Source: Falsihalocynthiibacter sp042445055 (GTDB taxonomy: Bacteria; Pseudomonadota; Alphaproteobacteria; Rhodobacterales; Rhodobacteraceae). From it: a stretch of DNA of 64,000 bases. Shown piece after piece: positions 1 to 10,100 of the stretch (position 1 is the first letter of the stretch; each line of letters begins with the position of its first letter). The notes below the pieces were generated by a model. That model searched no databases and had not been told where the DNA came from. It saw only the letters and a list, made by a program, of their open reading frames with translations. The translations under genes were made by a program, and so were the position numbers. Location of the stretch: the NCBI RefSeq assembly GCF_042445055.1, contig NZ_CP170339.1:3081866-3145865 (forward strand), given 5' to 3'.

Positions 1-537
1 AATAGGCTCGCCCATATTGGCAGCAAAAATCTTCATCAACGCGCTTTCGGTGGCGGTGAGGCGAACGGTGTCCTCTCCATGCGCCAATTCGCCACGATCC
101 ACATCATATCGCAAATCACCCAACGCAAGAATCTTGGGCCCATTCTGGGCATCGGTCGCCACAGGAACACGACGCAATATTGCGTTGATCCGCAGGAGAA
201 GCTCCTTTGGCTCAAACGGTTTGGGCAGGTAATCATCGGCCCCCGCCTCTAGGCCCACAATCCGATCATCTGTTTCACCTTTGGCCGTCAGCAACAGAAT
301 CGGCGTGGTGATTGTCTCGCGCAAACTGCGAGTCAGGCTTATGCCATCCTCGCCAGGCATCATGACATCCATAACGATCAGGTCGAACTCAAGTCCCGAC
401 AGAACACTACGCGCATGGGCGGCGTCGCGTGCGGAAGTTACCCAAAACCCATTACGGATAAGGAATTTCTGCAGTAGGCCGCGGATACGCTCATCGTCAT
501 CAACAATGAGTAGATGGGCCTCGTTTGCGTCAGTCAT
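1..537 (-). CDS. petR: OmpR-family response regulator, PetR-like (3' part outside window)
   Basis: Two-component response regulator, read on the minus strand and running off the left edge, so only 179 N-terminal codons are visible. The receiver domain is intact: acidic pocket D13-D15, phospho-acceptor D57 in a VMDVMMP context, T84 and K106 in a LPKPF motif. From about residue 125 the winged-helix output domain of the OmpR type begins (LTATE). The ATG overlaps the stop codon of the upstream MarR-type gene by 4 bp (ATGA), so the pair is translationally coupled. In Rhodobacter capsulatus the same MarR/response-regulator pair is petP-petR, required for cytochrome bc1 expression. The symbol rests on this gene pairing and on overall resemblance; no histidine kinase is visible. 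Confidence 0.8.
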   Translation of the reverse strand, partial: MTDANEAHLLIVDDDERIRGLLQKFLIRNGFWVTSARDAAHARSVLSGLEFDLIVMDVMMPGEDGISLTRSLRETITTPILLLTAKGETDDRIVGLEAGADDYLPKPFEPKELLLRINAILRRVPVATDAQNGPKILALGDLRYDVDRGELAHGEDTVRLTATESALMKIFAANMGEPI

Positions 538-1040
538 GCACCGTTCTCCTTTAGGTTCTTATACTGACGCCGCTGATCTGGGTCCATCATTGCCTCAAGG
601 ACTTGACGAAAACCTGATACCGCTTCTGGCCCCGCCGCGCGAAAAGCCGCCCGCATCCGCGCGCGCTGTGCATCGGAAAGGTCCGCTTCTAGCGCTTCTC
701 CGGTTTCAGTCAGGAACAAGTGCCGCTCGCGCTTGTCTTTTTTACCGACTCGGCTCTCTACCAGTCCATCCTCTATCAAGGTCCGCAAAACCCGATTGAG
801 CGATTGCTTGGTCACACCCAGAATCAGCAATAGGTTATTCACCGTGGTTCCGGGGCTTCGATGGATAAAGTGGATCGCACGATGATGGGCGCGACCGTAA
901 GAATAGTTCTCAAGGATACGGTCCGGATCGGCCGTAAATCCCCGATAGGCAAAAAACATCGCTTCAATGCCCTTGCGTAGATGTTCATCCGTTAGGAACA
1001 AAAGGCTTTCACCGCCTTGTGTTGTCAAACCTTCGGCCAT
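534..1040 (-). CDS. petP: MarR-family transcriptional regulator, PetP-like
   Basis: 168-residue winged-helix regulator of the MarR family. The central HTH is visible around 'VNNLLLILGVTKQSLNRVLR', followed by the wing 'VESRVGKKDKRERHLFLTE'. I start at the ATG at 1040 because an AAGGAG box lies 8 nt upstream; an in-frame TTG two codons earlier is less likely. It is the first gene of a coupled pair with the response regulator downstream (4 bp overlap) and diverges from ilvE. The pair matches the R. capsulatus petP-petR arrangement, in which both genes are needed for bc1 complex gene expression. A good minus-strand promoter lies at 1074-1102. Confidence 0.8.
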   Translation of the reverse strand: MAEGLTTQGGESLLFLTDEHLRKGIEAMFFAYRGFTADPDRILENYSYGRAHHRAIHFIHRSPGTTVNNLLLILGVTKQSLNRVLRTLIEDGLVESRVGKKDKRERHLFLTETGEALEADLSDAQRARMRAAFRAAGPEAVSGFRQVLEAMMDPDQRRQYKNLKENGA

Positions 1041-1073
1041 TTTCAAATCTCCTTGCGAGCACGACGTCTCTAG

Positions 1074-1102
1074 ATTTTATGTCAGCCTTATTGACTTTCC
1101 AA
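1074..1102 (-). promoter_or_regulatory. Putative promoter of petP-petR
   Basis: On the minus strand TTGGAA (1102-1097), a 17 nt spacer and TAAAAT (1079-1074) make a sigma-70-type promoter. Transcription would begin about 27 nt before the petP ATG, leaving room for its AAGGAG box. The -35 element lies inside the spacer of the candidate ilvE promoter on the other strand. Based on consensus only. Confidence 0.5.
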
Positions 1103-1119
1103 GATTCAAATAGTAGCAA
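1091..1119 (+). promoter_or_regulatory. Putative promoter of ilvE
   Basis: TTGACT (1091-1096), 17 nt, then TAGCAA (1114-1119). The -35 is near consensus, the -10 is poor. It would give a leader of about 90 nt before the ilvE ATG and overlaps the divergent petP promoter. Confidence 0.35.
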
Positions 1120-1216
1120 AGGTCAGTTTTTACGCAACAATGTGACCGAAACGGACATAACTTGCGCAATATATGAAAAATTCGCCGCTCGTCCGGCGCA
1201 TTTCGAGGAGAGACCA

Positions 1217-2086
1217 ATGGCTGGTGGCTACGACGACCGCGACGGAAAAATTTGGATGGATGGCAAACTTGTGGAATGGCGCGATGCTAATGTCCACCTG
1301 CTAACCCACGCAATGCACTATGCCTCTTCTGTCTTTGAGGGAGAGCGCGCATATAACGGCAAGATTTTCCGCAGCGAAGATCACTCGATCCGCCTGCGCA
1401 AATCCGCCGAACTTATTGACTTCGAGATACCCTACACTGTCGAAGAAATCGAAGCTGCTAAATACGAGACGATGAAGGCAAACGGCCTTACCGATGCTTA
1501 TGTTCGCGCCATTGCATGGCGTGGCGCAGGCGAGGACATGGGCGTTGCATCGGCACGTAACCCTGTCAGATTTGCAGTCGCTGCATGGGAGTGGGGCAAC
1601 TACTACGGCGACGCCAAATTCAAAGGCGCCAAGCTAGACATTTCGAAATGGAAACGTCCGAGCCCGGAAACTATTCCATGCGACGCAAAGGCCGCTGGCC
1701 TGTACATGATCTGTACAATGTCCAAACACGCCGCCGAGGCAAAAGGCTGCTCGGATGCAATGATGTTCGACTATCGCGGATATGTGGCCGAGGCGACCGG
1801 TGCGAATATGTTCTTTGTCAAAAACGGCGAAGTCCACACACCTCTTGCGGATTGCTTCCTCAACGGCCTGACACGCCAGACGGTCATCGGAATGCTCAAG
1901 GAAAAGGGCATCACCGTTCACGAGCGCCACATCATGCCCGAAGAACTCGAAGGGTTTGAGCAATGCTGGCTCACCGGCACCGCCGCCGAAGTTACGCCCG
2001 TTGGACAGATCGGCGATTACAACTTTGAAGTTGGCGCAATGGCGCGCGATATTTCCGAGAGCTACGAGAAGCTGGTTCGGTCATAA
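1217..2086 (+). CDS. ilvE: Branched-chain amino-acid aminotransferase
   Basis: 289-residue fold-type IV PLP aminotransferase that interconverts Leu, Ile and Val with their 2-oxo acids, using glutamate/2-oxoglutarate. Family marks: 'FEGERAY' at residues 40-46, the Schiff-base lysine K158 in CDAKAAGLYM, and 'EATGANMFFVK' around the phosphate-binding region. An open frame continues 66 codons upstream, but GAGGAG lies 7 nt before the ATG at 1217, and the protein from there has the usual family length. Single gene, divergent from petP, closed by a strong hairpin at 2094-2120. Confidence 0.95.
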   Translation: MAGGYDDRDGKIWMDGKLVEWRDANVHLLTHAMHYASSVFEGERAYNGKIFRSEDHSIRLRKSAELIDFEIPYTVEEIEAAKYETMKANGLTDAYVRAIAWRGAGEDMGVASARNPVRFAVAAWEWGNYYGDAKFKGAKLDISKWKRPSPETIPCDAKAAGLYMICTMSKHAAEAKGCSDAMMFDYRGYVAEATGANMFFVKNGEVHTPLADCFLNGLTRQTVIGMLKEKGITVHERHIMPEELEGFEQCWLTGTAAEVTPVGQIGDYNFEVGAMARDISESYEKLVRS

Positions 2087-2093
2087 GTATTCA

Positions 2094-2120
2094 AACGGGC
2101 GCTTCACTGGCGCCCGTTTT
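2094..2120 (+). terminator. Rho-independent terminator after ilvE
   Basis: Perfect 9 bp stem AACGGGCGC/GCGCCCGTT (2094-2102 with 2110-2118), 7 nt loop, followed by a T run. The A residues on the left side let it also stop the convergent MATE gene. Confidence 0.85.
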
Positions 2121-2128
2121 CATTTAGA

Positions 2129-3484
2129 TCAGAGCCGCTTCAGCACGCCGGTCCGTTTCAAGATAGTAAGCGTCAAGATCAACACTCCGATCTCACCCAC
2201 CGCGCCCGTCAGCCATATCCCGATTTCACCCACTAGATTTGGCATGATCACCAATAGCGGCAGCCCAAACAAATACGTGCGCGAGAGATTCAACAGCGCC
2301 GCACTCCGCGCATCGCCAATCGCCTGAAAATAGATTCCGACCATCATCTGTGGCCCAAACATAAACAGGGTAAGCGTGGTCAACGGAAGGATACGCGCCA
2401 GTTCGTTGATGATATTCTGGTCGGCCACAAACAGCGCCCCGATTTGATACCGGAATATGAACAAGGCCGCCTGAAACGCCACACAATATACGGCCGCACA
2501 TATCATCGCCAATCTAAGCGCGCCCTGTACGCGTTCGAGCTTTCTAGCGCCGAAGTTATTGCCGACAATAGATTGTGTCGCGAACATAAGGCCCAGCATC
2601 GGCATAAACACAAACGTCATGATCCGCGTTGATATACCGAACGCCCCGGCAGTCGCTTGATAGTTGTCTGCCCATATCTGAAGCAAATAAATCGTAATAC
2701 CGGACGACGCAGCAAACCCGACATATCCAAGGCTAGCAGGTGCCCCGAGCGCAAGCATCTCTCGCCACATATGCGGCGCGGGTGTGAAGCTACTGCGTGT
2801 TAACGGGAAGCTCCATCCCGCGCGCATCCGATAGCCGAAGATCGCGCAAATCGCGAGGGTTTGCGCGGCAACGGATCCCCACGCCGAGCCAGCGACACCC
2901 ATGTGGAACTTAGCTATAAACAAGTAGTCGAATAGGATGTTCAGCAGCGCCGCCAGAAGCGTAATTACGGTCATCGCCGCCATGCGCCCTTCTGCGCGCA
3001 AAGCGTCGGTATTGATCCCAAGGAAAAACACCAGCGGCGACCAATAGACCGAGAGCGAAATATATGTGTATCCGTACTGTGAAAGTGTGGGCGAACCATT
3101 CGCGGCCCAACTCACCAAGTCTTTGCCAACCCAGCGGAAGGCCGCGATCAAAATGAAACAAAACAACGAGGTCAGCACCGTGGCCTGAATATAGCTTCGC
3201 CCCGCCTCGCCACTCGCCCCAGAGCCAAGCATCCGCGCCAGAACACTTGAGAAGCCAGCAGCAACAAGTGTCGAGAGCGCGACGATAAACATGAACAGTG
3301 GGAACATGAGCGTAACGGCCGTGAGGGCCTCTGCCCCAACAAACCGCCCGAGGAAATAGGCGTCTATCGTCGCGAATGAGCCATTCACCACCATCACGAG
3401 AATGATCGGGAAAGCCGTTCGAGCAAACACAAGTCCAAGCGGATCGGTAAGGTAGGGGTTCTTCCGTATCGCTGCGACTGTCAT
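2129..3484 (-). CDS. MATE-family multidrug/Na+ antiporter
   Basis: 451-residue integral membrane protein with about twelve hydrophobic segments in two similar halves, as in the multidrug and toxic compound extrusion family (NorM/DinF type). The N-terminal half carries 'VNGSFATIDAYFLGRFVGAE', typical of MatE helix 1-2, and the second half the equivalent 'GFAASSGITIYLLQIW'. Such proteins export cationic drugs or metabolites in exchange for Na+ or H+. The substrate cannot be read from sequence. It converges on ilvE and is followed at 48 bp spacing by an EamA transporter gene upstream on the same strand. Confidence 0.88.
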   Translation of the reverse strand: MTVAAIRKNPYLTDPLGLVFARTAFPIILVMVVNGSFATIDAYFLGRFVGAEALTAVTLMFPLFMFIVALSTLVAAGFSSVLARMLGSGASGEAGRSYIQATVLTSLFCFILIAAFRWVGKDLVSWAANGSPTLSQYGYTYISLSVYWSPLVFFLGINTDALRAEGRMAAMTVITLLAALLNILFDYLFIAKFHMGVAGSAWGSVAAQTLAICAIFGYRMRAGWSFPLTRSSFTPAPHMWREMLALGAPASLGYVGFAASSGITIYLLQIWADNYQATAGAFGISTRIMTFVFMPMLGLMFATQSIVGNNFGARKLERVQGALRLAMICAAVYCVAFQAALFIFRYQIGALFVADQNIINELARILPLTTLTLFMFGPQMMVGIYFQAIGDARSAALLNLSRTYLFGLPLLVIMPNLVGEIGIWLTGAVGEIGVLILTLTILKRTGVLKRL

Positions 3485-3532
3485 CAGTGCTCCCTAGCCT
3501 TATTCAATGAGTGCCAAAGAGCGGCATGGCCC

Positions 3533-4450
3533 CTAGTGCGGGCTGACGGCTTTGCGCTGCTGCGCGCGTTTCAATCCCAAATGACGCTCGCGCAGGATTA
3601 TCGCGACACCCGCAGCAATCACCAAACCAGCCCCTGAAAGCATCGCAATCGTCGGCACTTCGTTAAACAGAAAATATCCAACAATCAGCGCCATGATCAT
3701 CGACGAATATTCAAACGGCGCCACCAGAGATGCGTCTGAGATGCGGTAACTTGTTGTCAGGAATATCTGCCCAAAACCGCCAAGGATGCCGGATAGGATC
3801 AGAAAAAACAGACTGCTCGAGCTTGGCCACACCCAGCCGAACGGAAGCGTGAACAGCGACAACACAGTGGCCGTAATTGAGAACCAAAACACAACCGCGC
3901 TCGTGCGTTCGGTTTGAACCAGCTTACGCACGAACACCTGCGCCAGAGCCGCGAAACACGCGCCCATCAGCACAAGTAGCGCGCCCAGCCCTTCGCTATC
4001 GGCCAGCCCGTTACCGAACGCAGAAAACCGAGGCGCCAATACGATCATCACACCGATCATCCCGACAAAAACCGCGCTTAGACGAAATATGCCGACCTGC
4101 TCTCCGAGGAACATGGCGGCAAAAATGACTACCAAGAGTGGCGTCGTATAACCGATCGCCGTGAACTCTGGCAGCGGCAAGAGCGTCAAACCCGCAAAGG
4201 TCAATGCCATCGCCGTTGTCCCGACCAGCCCGCGCCAAACGTGACCCATCGGATTTTGCACAGTCAGCCCAACCGAGAGTTGTTTCTGCCAAATCAACCA
4301 ACCCAAAATCACAGGAAGCGCAAAGAATGATCGAAAAAAGACCAACTCACCGGGGGGCACAGTGCCCTCTGTGAATTTGATACACGAAGCCATCGCCACA
4401 AATGTCGTTACTGATGCCAGTTTGTAAAGGATGCCTGCGTAGGGATTCAT
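3533..4450 (-). CDS. EamA/DMT-superfamily transporter
   Basis: 305-residue protein with ten predicted hydrophobic helices in two EamA repeats; the first ends near 'IGVMIVLAPRF', the second near 'AGLVIAAGVAIIL'. Family members export or import small metabolites (amino acids, nucleotides, carnitine); I cannot name the substrate. I prefer the ATG at 4450 to an in-frame GTG two codons upstream; neither has a convincing ribosome-binding site. The cytoplasmic tail is basic (RERHLGLKRAQQRK). Confidence 0.85.
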   Translation of the reverse strand: MNPYAGILYKLASVTTFVAMASCIKFTEGTVPPGELVFFRSFFALPVILGWLIWQKQLSVGLTVQNPMGHVWRGLVGTTAMALTFAGLTLLPLPEFTAIGYTTPLLVVIFAAMFLGEQVGIFRLSAVFVGMIGVMIVLAPRFSAFGNGLADSEGLGALLVLMGACFAALAQVFVRKLVQTERTSAVVFWFSITATVLSLFTLPFGWVWPSSSSLFFLILSGILGGFGQIFLTTSYRISDASLVAPFEYSSMIMALIVGYFLFNEVPTIAMLSGAGLVIAAGVAIILRERHLGLKRAQQRKAVSPH

Positions 4451-4486
4451 AGCCACTTGATATGGGAAAAATTTTGGAATGGAAAC

Positions 4487-5524
4487 CTATGCCGTGAGTT
4501 GTTTTACCGCCCACTGCGCGGCATCCTGAACGGTGGGATCAGGATCATTCTGAAGCGACGCGGCAAGCGGCACAACGGATGTGTCGCCACTATTTCCAAT
4601 TGCATAAAGCACATTCCGCACGAACCGATTTCGCCCAACCCTCTTAATGGGAGACCCCGAAAACTTTGTTCGGAATTCTTCGTCCGTAAGCATAACAAGC
4701 TCGGCAAGGCGTGGCGCGATCAAGTCCTCGCGCGCGGCATATCGCAACTCATGCGCCTCGGCGGCGAACTTATTCCAAGGACACGCCGCCAGGCAATCAT
4801 CACACCCGTAAATATGGTTTCCCATGAGCGCGCGAAGCTCTTCGTCAACAGGGCCGTGGTGCTCAATGGTCAGGTAGGAAATACACCGCCGCGCATCAAG
4901 CTGAAACGGCGCGGGGAACGCCTTGGTCGGACAGGCGTCAAGGCAGGCGGTACAGGAACCACAGTTCTCGCGTGCGGGCGTGTCTGGCGGCAAATCAACG
5001 GTCGTGAAAATCGCGCCAAGGAAAAACCAGTTACCCAATTCGCGCGACAATAAATTCGTGTGCTTACCCTGCCATCCAAGACCCGCCGAAGCCGCGAGCG
5101 GTTTTTCCATTACCGGAGCAGTATCCACAAAGACCTTGATCTGCGCATCAGGTTCCTGCTCGATAAGCCAGCGCCCTACACGTTTAAGGCGCTTCTTCAC
5201 GATGTCATGATAATCGCGATTTTGAGCATATACGCTAATCGCTCCACGGTCTCGCATACCGAGCACTTCGGTCGGATCTTGGGCGGGCGTATATGGCTCT
5301 GCCAACATGATCACGCTCTTGGCTTCGGGCCAAAGGGCATCCGGAGCGCCACGCCAATTCATGCGCTCTGCCATCCACGCCATTTGGCCGTGGCGCTCCT
5401 TGGACACGAAATCCGCCAGCCGCTCCGCAAGATCAGGAACGGAATCCGGACGGCAGATTCCGATTTGCGCAAACCCTTCGGCGCGGGCATGAGAGATGAG
5501 TTTATCTTTGAGCGCCGCGCTCAA
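4487..5524 (-). CDS. queG: Epoxyqueuosine reductase QueG
   Basis: 345-residue cobalamin-dependent iron-sulfur enzyme that reduces epoxyqueuosine to queuosine in tRNA (wobble position of GUN anticodons). Two [4Fe-4S] ferredoxin clusters are explicit: 'CGSCTACLDACPTKAF' and 'CDDCLAACPWNKF'. The C-terminus has a HEAT-like helical repeat (RNVLYAIGNSGDTSVVPLAA) used for tRNA binding. The start appears to be TTG at 5524, overlapping the stop of the glutathione S-transferase gene as TTGA; no in-frame ATG occurs in the following 20 codons, and the family N-terminus would be lost with a later start. Confidence 0.93.
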   Translation of the reverse strand: MSAALKDKLISHARAEGFAQIGICRPDSVPDLAERLADFVSKERHGQMAWMAERMNWRGAPDALWPEAKSVIMLAEPYTPAQDPTEVLGMRDRGAISVYAQNRDYHDIVKKRLKRVGRWLIEQEPDAQIKVFVDTAPVMEKPLAASAGLGWQGKHTNLLSRELGNWFFLGAIFTTVDLPPDTPARENCGSCTACLDACPTKAFPAPFQLDARRCISYLTIEHHGPVDEELRALMGNHIYGCDDCLAACPWNKFAAEAHELRYAAREDLIAPRLAELVMLTDEEFRTKFSGSPIKRVGRNRFVRNVLYAIGNSGDTSVVPLAASLQNDPDPTVQDAAQWAVKQLTA

Positions 5525-6186
5525 AAATCAAGATCCGCGTAATGGGCTGGCGGCGGGAAACCAGGAAGCTGATCCGCCAGTATATTGCGGAACGCAGGGC
5601 GCGATTTGATCTTGGCATACCATGCCTTGACGTTTTCGCTTCGATTCCAATCCACGTCGGAAATATAATCCAAAGCAGAGAAATGCGCCGCCGCCGCGAA
5701 ATCAGCGAGGGTCATCGTATCGCCCGCGAGCCAACGCCGCTGATCCAAAATCCAGCCCATGTAATCGAGATGATACTTAATATTTCGCGCGCCCGCTTTG
5801 ACGTTCGAGCTGTCTGGATATCCCTGCGCCATGACCTTCTTATTCACGCGCTCATACAGTAGCTTGGAGGTCACCTCGTGGTGGAATTTGTCGTCAAACC
5901 AATTCACCATACGGCGTACTTCGTAACGCTCGACCGCGCTTTTGGGCATCAAGCTTGGGGTTGGGTGCTTTTCTTCGATGTACTCGCAAATAGCGTTGCT
6001 TTCGGCCATCATCATGCCGTCCATCTTGAGGACGGGAACCTTGGCCGCTGGATTTCGACGAAGGAACTCCCCATCTTTTTCCCAATAGCGCTCCTCGACC
6101 AATTCAAACTTTAGGTTCTTCTCCGCGAGGCTCAGGCGCACCTTGCGACAGAACGGAGATAAAGGGACATGAAATAGTCGGATCAT
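5521..6186 (-). CDS. Glutathione S-transferase family protein
   Basis: 221-residue cytosolic GST. The N-terminal thioredoxin-like domain carries 'PLSPFCRKVRLSLAEKNL' with a cysteine at the active-site turn, and 'KVPVLKMDGMMMAESNAI' with the cis-Pro and the Ser/Asn that bind the glutathione gamma-glutamyl group. The all-helical C-terminal domain includes 'RRWLAGDTMTLADFAAAAH' (N-capping box). It is coupled to queG by a 4 bp overlap. The co-substrate is unknown; the Cys suggests beta/omega-like thiol-transfer chemistry. Confidence 0.9.
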   Translation of the reverse strand: MIRLFHVPLSPFCRKVRLSLAEKNLKFELVEERYWEKDGEFLRRNPAAKVPVLKMDGMMMAESNAICEYIEEKHPTPSLMPKSAVERYEVRRMVNWFDDKFHHEVTSKLLYERVNKKVMAQGYPDSSNVKAGARNIKYHLDYMGWILDQRRWLAGDTMTLADFAAAAHFSALDYISDVDWNRSENVKAWYAKIKSRPAFRNILADQLPGFPPPAHYADLDF

Positions 6187-6239
6187 AATTTGTAACTCTT
6201 CGTAGGTTTGTTTCTAAGTGCCGCGATTTTCGGCCCATT

Positions 6240-7016
6240 TCAACCTTCGAAACAGGCCGAACGCCCATCCGCGCGAATTGTGGCCGCACCGTCAGCAATG
6301 CTCTGCGCACGTTTTCTAAGCCACGGGGTTGGCTGACTGGCCGAGCGCCCCTTGGGATTGGGTAGAACCGCGGCAAGGCGGCTGGCTTGTGTCGCCGTGA
6401 GGTCAGCAGCGGAAGTGCGAAAATAGTGGTCTGCAGCGGCCTCCACGCCAAAGACCCCCTCATCGAATTCCGCGACATTAAGGTAGACTTCGATAATTCG
6501 GCGCTTGCTCCATGTCGCCTCTACCATCGGAGTCAGCGCAGCTTCAAGCGCCTTGCGCGCCCAATTGCGACCATGCCAGAGATAGACGTTCTTGACCACC
6601 TGCTGTGAAATTGTAGACGCACCACGCTTTCCACCAGAGTCGAGCGCCGCGCGAATTGCGTCCATGTCAAAACCCCAATGATTACAGAAGTTCGCATCCT
6701 CTGCCGCCACAACACTTCGCGCCATATAGGGAGAGATTTCCTCCATCGGAACCCAACTGCGTTTCACGCCACCCAAGCGGCGCGCCTCGGTTAGGATATA
6801 TGGTGTCGTGGGCGGACTAACAAACGCGTACACCCCAACGGCCAACGCAACCACACAACTGACAACAAGCACGCCGCGCCAGAACCAACGCCGAATAAAA
6901 CGGATAGGCGCAAAGCGTGACGCTGCTTCGAGCACGGAGTCATCTTTATCCTTGCTGCGCGATCGAGAGGCCTTTCCAGCCTTCTTAGAGGTTTTTTTCG
7001 CTACTTTTCTGGCCAC
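6240..7016 (-). CDS. mtgA: Monofunctional peptidoglycan glycosyltransferase
   Basis: 258-residue GT51 enzyme that polymerises lipid II into glycan strands without a transpeptidase domain. A Lys/Ser-rich cytoplasmic N-terminus (residues 1-28) is followed by one membrane anchor near residues 46-66. Catalytic motif 'VAAEDANFCNHWGFD' holds the first glutamate; 'STISQQVVKNVYL' and 'EVYLNVAEFDEGVFG' are the other conserved GT51 motifs. The start is GTG at 7016. It lies 53 bp upstream of the GST gene and downstream of the glt terminator, so it is probably its own unit. Confidence 0.93.
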   Translation of the reverse strand: MARKVAKKTSKKAGKASRSRSKDKDDSVLEAASRFAPIRFIRRWFWRGVLVVSCVVALAVGVYAFVSPPTTPYILTEARRLGGVKRSWVPMEEISPYMARSVVAAEDANFCNHWGFDMDAIRAALDSGGKRGASTISQQVVKNVYLWHGRNWARKALEAALTPMVEATWSKRRIIEVYLNVAEFDEGVFGVEAAADHYFRTSAADLTATQASRLAAVLPNPKGRSASQPTPWLRKRAQSIADGAATIRADGRSACFEG

Positions 7017-7062
7017 TCAAGACACTGACCACGCCCAGTGTTTTTGGTCAAGTCTCGCGCAC

Positions 7063-7089
7063 AAAAAAGCCGAGCACAGTGGCTCGGCT
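7063..7089 (-). terminator. Rho-independent terminator of gltD-gltB
   Basis: On the minus strand a perfect 7 bp stem AGCCGAG/CTCGGCT (7089-7083 with 7074-7068) with an 8 nt loop is followed by a T run (7068-7063). It lies 23 bp after the gltB stop and before mtgA. Confidence 0.8.
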
Positions 7090-7111
7090 CCTTCGGTTAT
7101 TTCATTGCTTG

Positions 7112-10100
7112 TTACGCCGAAACAGCATCTTGGTCTTCGCTGAGCGGGTGCGGAATATGCACCAACATTTCTTTCGGACAAATCTGGACGAACTTGGATT
7201 TTTCCAGATCCCAGTGCTGAAGCAGGTCTGCCGCCTTGCGACTTCCTGTTTCTTCAAGATGGCGCTCAATCAACGATTTGAGTTCGTTTTGCCAATGCTC
7301 AACCGTCACGGGACAAACGACCAATGTTTCCATGTTCATCAAGGACTGCGCCGTCCCTTCCGGATCATAGATATAGGCCATACCGCCAGACATCCCAGCG
7401 CCAAAGTTCGCGCCGATTTTGCCAAGAATAACAGCAACGCCACCAGTCATATATTCACAACCCGAAGCACCACAGCCTTCGATCACGACCTTGGCGCCAG
7501 AGTTACGCACCGCAAAACGCTCGCCCGCTCGACCGGCGGCAAAGAGATAGCCGTCGGTTGCGCCATAGAGCACAGTGTTGCCGATGATAGTATTCTCCGA
7601 GGCCTCTAGTGGGCTACTCATTGGTGGGCGCACAATGATCGTTCCACCCGACAGGCCCTTACCGACATAGTCGTTCGCATCGCCCGAAACCTCGATCTTC
7701 AGACCAGGCGCGGCAAATGCACCGAGCGACTGACCAGCAGAGCCAGTCAATTTGATGGTCAGGTGATCTGGCTGCAACGAGTTGCGCATTCCAAAGTTGC
7801 GAACGATATGGCTTGAGGTACGTGTACCGATCGTGCGGTCGGTATTCTGAACCGCATAGTGAAGCTGCATTTTCTCGCCTTCGTTCAGGAAGCGCGCGGC
7901 ATCCTTTACGATTTCGGCATCAAGCGTATCAGGCACGGCATTGCGTGGCTTGTTGCGGTCATAAACGATCCGGTCCGCACCATCGACAGTGATAAGCAGC
8001 GGGTTCAGATCGAGATCATCAAGGTGAGCCGAGCCACGCGAAACCTGCGACAACAGGTCAGCGCGTCCGATCACTTCGTCCAAGCTGCGAGCACCGATGC
8101 TGGCGAGAATTTCGCGAACTTCCTGTGCGTAGAACGTGATGAGGTTCACAACCTTATCCGCTGTACCATCGAACTTGGCGCGCAGATCTTCGTCCTGCGT
8201 ACAAACACCGACAGGGCATGTATTGGACTGGCACTGACGCACCATAATACAACCCATAGCGATAAGCGCCGCAGTACCGATGCCGTATTCCTCGGCTCCC
8301 ATCATGGCCGCCATAACGATATCCCGACCGGTGCGAAGTCCGCCATCCGTGCGAAGCGTCACACGGTCGCGCAATTTGTTCATCGCTAGAACTTGGTGCG
8401 CTTCGGTCAGGCCCATCTCCCACGGAAGACCCGCGTATTTGATCGATGTCGCTGGCGATGCACCTGTACCACCATTGTGGCCCGAAATGAGAATAACGTC
8501 AGCCTTAGCCTTGGCAACACCCGCGGCAATCGTACCAACACCAGACGCCGCAACCAGCTTCACGGTCACTTTACAACGCGGGTTGATTTGCTTGAGGTCA
8601 TAGATCAGCTGCGCCAAATCCTCGATCGAATAGATATCGTGGTGAGGCGGAGGCGAAATAAGTGTCACGCCTTTGGTCGAGTGACGCAAACGGGCGATCA
8701 GGTCTGTTACCTTCATACCCGGAAGCTGCCCACCCTCGCCCGGTTTTGCTCCTTGGGCGACTTTGATTTCAAGCTCTTCACACTGGTTCAGATACTCGGC
8801 GGTAACACCGAAACGGCCAGACGCGACCTGCTTGATTTTCGCGGAAGGGTTGTCGCCGTTCGCTTCTGGTACGAAATGCGCCGGATCCTCGCCGCCCTCG
8901 CCAGAGTCCGATTTTGCACCGATACGGTTCATCGCGACGTTCAAAGTCTTGTGCGCTTCTGGGCTGAGCGCGCCAAGCGACATGCCCGGCGTTACGAAGC
9001 GCTTGCGGATCGCGGTAATGCTCTCGACTTCTTCAATCGGGATCGCTGCTCCAATCGGCTGAATTGCCAACAAGTCACGCAAGTGAATTGGCGGATTCGC
9101 CCGCATCTTGGCGGAGTACTGCTTCCAGATTTCATAGGATGCGCGCGTACAGGCCGCTTGCATCATGTGCATCGATTGCGCTTCCCATGCGTGTGTCTCG
9201 CCCGATTTACGCGCCTTATAGAAGCCACCGATTGGCAAGACGTCACTTCCGCCGAGCCAGCCAAGTTCGTGGACTTTCTCGGACTTAAGCTGAATGCCCG
9301 AAACACCGATGCCTGAAATGCGGCTTGTCAGGCCTGGGAAATACTCGGCGACCATCGCACGAGAAAGGCCCACGGCCTCAAAGTTCAAACCACCGCGATA
9401 CGACGAGATAACGGAAATCCCCATCTTGGCCATGATCTTGAGCAAGCCCGCGTCAATCGCGCCGCGATAGCGCTTCACGGCCTCGGTCAACGAGCAATCA
9501 ATCAGACCGCGATCGATACGATCCGCAAGGGAATCTTCGGCAAGGTAAGCGTTTACGATTGTAGCACCACAGCCGATCAGCACGGCAAAGTAATGCGGAT
9601 CGATACACTCCGCAGAGCGCACAGAAATAGAACAGAATGTCCGCAGACCTTTACGAGTAAGGCCAGAATGCACCGCAGATGTCGCTAGAATCATCGGCAT
9701 CGCAACGCGGTCTTCGCTTTGGGCAATATCCGACAGAACGATATGGGCGCCGCCCGAACGAACGGCATCTTCGGCCTCCGCACGGATACGCTCCAGCGCT
9801 TTGCTCAGCGCGTTTGCGCCCGCCTTGGCAGGGAAAGTACAGTCGATCTCAACGACGCTCTCGCCAAATTGCTCCATCAGACCGTCAAACTGCGCGTTGC
9901 CCACGAATGGGCTATCCAGCACCAAGATTTCTGTTTGGCTCGAGCTTTCATCAAGCACGTTCTTGAGGTTACCGAAACGCGTCTTAAGGCTCATCACACG
10001 GTACTCGCGCAGCGAGTCAATCGGAGGGTTCGTTACCTGCGAGAAGTTTTGACGGAAGAAGTGACTCAGCGGACGGTATTTCTCGGAAAGAACCGCGCTC

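Noticed and set aside
1019..1216. N-terminal extension of ilvE to an upstream start
   Set aside because: It would overlap petP and both promoters; the ATG at 1217 has a good GAGGAG box and yields the normal family length.
4457..5053. 198-codon open frame on the plus strand opposite queG
   Set aside because: Antisense to queG, whose iron-sulfur motifs are unmistakable; the frame shows no family features.
8393..9316. 307-codon open frame on the plus strand opposite gltB
   Set aside because: Same reason: antisense to gltB, no start signal and no recognisable domain.
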